NCBI GenBank assembly: GCA_017610485.1
Contig: JAFCBY010000016.1
Span: 1-14,305 of the forward strand
Direction: 5' to 3'
Source of the DNA: Candidatus Falkowiibacteriota bacterium
GTDB taxonomy: Archaea > Iainarchaeota > Iainarchaeia > Iainarchaeales > GCA-2688035
Length of the DNA: 14,305 nucleotides
Below the pieces are notes generated by a model, which was not told the origin of the DNA, searched no databases, and saw nothing but the letters and a program-made list of their open reading frames with translations. Below are positions 11,916 to 14,305 of the stretch, piece after piece. Position numbers and translations under genes: made by a program. Numbering within the stretch: position 1 is the stretch's first letter; each line of letters opens with the position of its first letter.

Positions 11916-13520
11916 TTAGGATTGAACCTGTGCGCTTTCCCCATTCTGAAAGCTGGTGTACGTTTTCTCGTAAAGCTCGTCCTTTAGCTTTTTTGTGTCC
12001 CTTTTGTAGAACTCGTCCTGCAGCTTGCGCTTGGTTTGCCTCTCCCACTTTTTGATTGAGGTTCCAAACTGCCTTTGGATTTTGTCACGGTACTCTTCAG
12101 GCAAAACGTTGAAGGCGCAGAATGGCACAATTGGCTTGTTTGGGTCGGGCGTAACATAGTGGATTGCGCATTGTTGAACCCTTTGGATGTCATAGTTGTA
12201 GAGGTCCATGAAGTGCATCATTCCAATAAACAGGCTTTTGTGGTGAAATGTGGACAGGGTTGAGTAATCGTGCTTTACAAGCACGTCGAACAAAAGCTTG
12301 GTGAAGTCCAGGCCTTTTGGGGCCTTCTTTGAGTCAATCAGGGACTTGAACTTGAACAGGCTTTTCGCGCCCACAACATACTTGCTTTTGCCGTTGCTTA
12401 ACTCGTTCTTTTGCTCGTTGAGGAATTCAACAAAGCCCTCCACGTCCAAAAAGCGTGTGATCGGCGTCATCTTGTTGCCCTCTTTGAAGACATATGTTGC
12501 CATGCCGCAGGCAAAGTGGGTTGACAGCTCGTACTGGGGCTTGTTCCTCAGGTGCTCAACGAATTGGGCTATTGGGACAGCGGTTGGAACCGGGAAAAAG
12601 TCTTCGCTTGTAACCTGGGCATTTGTCTGCTCCTCAATCTTTGCAATAAGGTCAGGAATCGTTATGCGGTACTTGTTCCTTTCGCTGCGGGGCATTTTTC
12701 CCACGAGGGAAACAGGCTGGTAGTTTACTGCCCTTATGATGTCAATGTTTTCAAAGCCGAATCGGAGGATGTCGCCTGCCTCATGCTCGTTAACAGAGTT
12801 GATTATTGTCGGAACAAGGACGATTCCAAGGGCTGCTTCCCTGCAGTTGTCAAGAACGCGGGGAATTTCCCAGTGGTTCTTCGGATTTGTTTTTGGCGTT
12901 ACGCCGTCAAAGCTAAGGTATAATGTGTTTACGCCGGCGTGCCTGCATCTTGCGGCAAGCCTTGGGTCCAAAGCCATGTTTATGCCGTCTGTGTTAAGCT
13001 GGATGTGCTCAAAGCCGAGCTTTTTAATGTCTTGGACTATGTCCAAGAGGTCTTTTCTCATTGTTGGCTCGCCCCCGGTTAGCTGGACGGCGTTTCCCGG
13101 AACCGGCTTTTCTTCCCTCACTTTCTTAAGCATGTCAACAATTTGCTTTCTTGTTGGCTCGTAGACATAGCCAGCCTTTTCCGCAAAGAAAAAGCAGTAC
13201 CAGCAGTTCAGGTCGCACCTGTTGGTTAAGACAACGTTTACCAGCGAGCTGTTTGTCTGATGGAGTTTGCACAGGCCACAGGAGAACGGGCAGTTGATGT
13301 TTTCTGTTATGGCAGGATTTTCCAAGCCCCTGCCTTTTGCCTCGAATTTTTCCGCCTTTTTGTAGAGCTTGTAGCTTCCCCAGTAGAGTGCCTCGAAATT
13401 GCCATGTTTTGAACAAGACTTTTCCATGAAGACCTTTCCGTCCTCGGCAAAGATGGCTGCCGGAATCACGGCGCGGCATTCAGGGCAAAGGCTGGTTGTC
13501 TTTCGAATGTCTTCCCTCAT
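11916..13520 (-). CDS. Radical SAM protein of the tetraether lipid synthase (Tes/MJ0619) type
   Basis: This 534-residue protein has the radical SAM cluster motif CDLNCWYC (C102, C106, C109) and the SAM-binding GGEP (149-152). Before it lie LCPEC (C12, C15) with C36, and CPFSCGLC (C77, C81, C84), in the layout of the Tes/MJ0619 family, whose members hold extra Fe-S clusters; C338, C451 and C468 are later candidates. In that family Tes joins the ends of two archaeol chains into membrane-spanning tetraethers. Phrases such as 'AVQLTGGEPTMRKDLLDI' and 'AGVNTLYLSFDG' match it well. The specific substrate here is inferred. A CTTAAATCC TATA box (about 13553-13561, minus strand) and GGGATTTGA precede ATG 13520. 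A cupin gene follows. Confidence 0.82.
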   Translation of the reverse strand: MREDIRKTTSLCPECRAVIPAAIFAEDGKVFMEKSCSKHGNFEALYWGSYKLYKKAEKFEAKGRGLENPAITENINCPFSCGLCKLHQTNSSLVNVVLTNRCDLNCWYCFFFAEKAGYVYEPTRKQIVDMLKKVREEKPVPGNAVQLTGGEPTMRKDLLDIVQDIKKLGFEHIQLNTDGINMALDPRLAARCRHAGVNTLYLSFDGVTPKTNPKNHWEIPRVLDNCREAALGIVLVPTIINSVNEHEAGDILRFGFENIDIIRAVNYQPVSLVGKMPRSERNKYRITIPDLIAKIEEQTNAQVTSEDFFPVPTAVPIAQFVEHLRNKPQYELSTHFACGMATYVFKEGNKMTPITRFLDVEGFVEFLNEQKNELSNGKSKYVVGAKSLFKFKSLIDSKKAPKGLDFTKLLFDVLVKHDYSTLSTFHHKSLFIGMMHFMDLYNYDIQRVQQCAIHYVTPDPNKPIVPFCAFNVLPEEYRDKIQRQFGTSIKKWERQTKRKLQDEFYKRDTKKLKDELYEKTYTSFQNGESAQVQS

Positions 13521-13646
13521 TCAAATCCCTTGTTTTTAATTCTAATGAGAAGGATTTAAGAGTGTTTTGGCTTTGCCTGGTTTCCAAAAGGAAACATGGG
13601 AGAAGGCTTAAAAAGGGGTTTCGACCTATTTCTTTTTGGTGGAATA

Positions 13647-14084
13647 ATGGACGAGACAATTCAATTCATTGCAAACTGGGGTTCCTGGAAGGCCATCAAA
13701 AAGCTGAAGATTGAGGATGCGACCGAGGACAAGACAGTTATGGAGTTTTTGGCCTCGCTTGAAATGGGAATTGACAGGAAGATCGAGGAAAATTTGAGAA
13801 AGATTGTTGAGCTTGACAAGGTTGACGCCGCAATTGCCGAAATTCAGGGCGGAAAGGGAAAGGAACAGGTTGCACTTGCAATTGCAGAGGTTGGCAGCAG
13901 AAAGGTCAACTCGGTCATCAACGAGATCTGCGCAAAACCAGAACTGCAGAAGAACGAGCAAAAGGAGCTGATTGGGTTCTGCAAGGTTTACGCAATGAGA
14001 AAGGCCTTGAAGGAAGCCGGCCTGGAAGTGGACTATTCCGGCATTAAAATTCCCGGAATGAAAAAAAACAAGAAAAAGGTTTAA
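13647..14084 (+). CDS. Hypothetical helical protein (145 aa)
   Basis: The start at 13647 is preferred over 13596 because CTTAAAAAGG (about 13608-13617) is a TATA box placed correctly for it and GGTGG stands four bases ahead. I do not recognise the family. The protein is acidic-to-basic, probably all helical, starting 'MDETIQFIANWGSWKAIKKL' and with 'EEVGSRK'-like helical repeats in the middle (residues 50-105), ending in a very basic KKNKKKV tail. There is no signal peptide or membrane segment, so it is cytoplasmic. The promoter of the next gene overlaps its stop codon. It is divergent from the radical SAM gene. Confidence 0.7.
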   Translation: MDETIQFIANWGSWKAIKKLKIEDATEDKTVMEFLASLEMGIDRKIEENLRKIVELDKVDAAIAEIQGGKGKEQVALAIAEVGSRKVNSVINEICAKPELQKNEQKELIGFCKVYAMRKALKEAGLEVDYSGIKIPGMKKNKKKV

Positions 14085-14087
14085 ATA
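14080..14087 (+). promoter_or_regulatory. TATA box of the PAP2 gene, overlapping the upstream stop codon
   Basis: TTTAAATA at 14080-14087 contains the TAA stop (14082-14084) of the hypothetical gene and stands about 26 bases before ATG 14110, as expected for a leaderless transcript. Confidence 0.6.
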
Positions 14088-14109
14088 GCAAAAGAGGCTA
14101 TTTCTTGCA

Positions 14110-14305
14110 ATGGAAGCCGTTTTCATAATAGAGCAATTTGACCGCATGGTCCTGCAATCGATTCAAACAGGAATCAACCCCGCCATGACGGCGGCAATGC
14201 TGATTATTACATTCGTTGGAAACCCTGTTTTCTGGTTCGGAATTGCCGCATGCCTTTACTGGAGAGGCCAGGAAAACAAGAGCTTTTTTCTCGTGAACCT
14301 GATTG
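14110..14305 (+). CDS. PAP2-family membrane phosphatase, N-terminal part (3' truncated by window)
   Basis: The frame from ATG 14110 stays open to the window end (65 residues). 'EQFDRMVLQSIQTGINPAMT', then 'LIITFVGNPVFWFGIAACLYWRG' split by a loop, then 'KSFFLVNLI' match the first two helices of membrane PAP2 phosphatases, which remove phosphate from lipid diphosphates or phosphatidic-acid-like substrates. The catalytic KxxxxxxRP, PSGH and SRxxxxxHxxxD motifs would lie beyond the window, so activity cannot be checked. It is a separate, leaderless transcription unit. Confidence 0.75.
   Translation, partial: MEAVFIIEQFDRMVLQSIQTGINPAMTAAMLIITFVGNPVFWFGIAACLYWRGQENKSFFLVNLI

Noticed and set aside
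11899..12048. N-terminal extension of the cupin protein
   Set aside because: It overlaps the radical SAM coding region in another frame and lacks cupin features; ATG 11898 gives a complete barrel.
13626..14147. Minus-strand open frame (173 codons) opposite the hypothetical gene at 13647-14084
   Set aside because: The plus-strand gene has a TATA box and ribosome site with the right spacing; the minus frame is rich in Asn/Leu/Cys without recognisable domains.

Overview
The window is archaeal. TATA boxes (TTTAAATA-like) sit about 25 bases upstream of many starts, several genes look leaderless, and Shine-Dalgarno sequences of the GGTGA type precede others. There is a tetraether-lipid-synthase-like radical SAM gene and a broken gene with an archaeal class III (prepilin-type) signal, QASLEYLVTYSWA. 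The mixture resembles an uncultivated DPANN-type or related archaeon, but the lineage cannot be fixed from this sequence.

Left part (1-3335): a gene island built around the DUF4430 (transcobalamin-like C-terminal) fold. It holds the end of an ECF-type transporter S component, a membrane-anchored DUF4430 protein, a winged-helix regulator whose C-terminal half also looks like DUF4430, a secreted protein joining DUF4430 to an alpha/alpha-toroid and a NEW3-like domain, and a small anchored beta-sandwich protein. I read this as one ligand capture, uptake and sensing system. It is the strongest candidate in the window for an undescribed system.

Middle (3336-9449): a structured, repeat-flanked intergenic segment; a lytic-transglycosylase-like gene; tRNA-Glu(CTC); a Fic-domain gene with palindromic operator-like sites; a small surface protein; a hairpin- and repeat-rich intergenic region; a DEAD-box RNA helicase; and a pilin-signal/beta-helix gene broken at six places, mostly homopolymers.

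Right part (9529-14305): a DUF116 protein, tRNA-Thr(TGT), two small toxin-antitoxin pairs (one convergent, one in operon order), a radical SAM/cupin operon, an unknown helical protein and the start of a PAP2-family membrane phosphatase.

Five partial copies of the 3' end of tRNA-Glu (core CCCAGTCGGGGCA) recur downstream of the intact tRNA, between 5848 and 11593. They bound short segments carrying Fic, a convergent toxin/antitoxin pair and a RelBE-like pair. Two of them share an extra arm of about 55 bases on the left. This looks like tandem site-specific integration of very small cassettes at a tRNA gene, with no recombinase encoded in the window. No CRISPR array, rRNA gene or transposase was seen.
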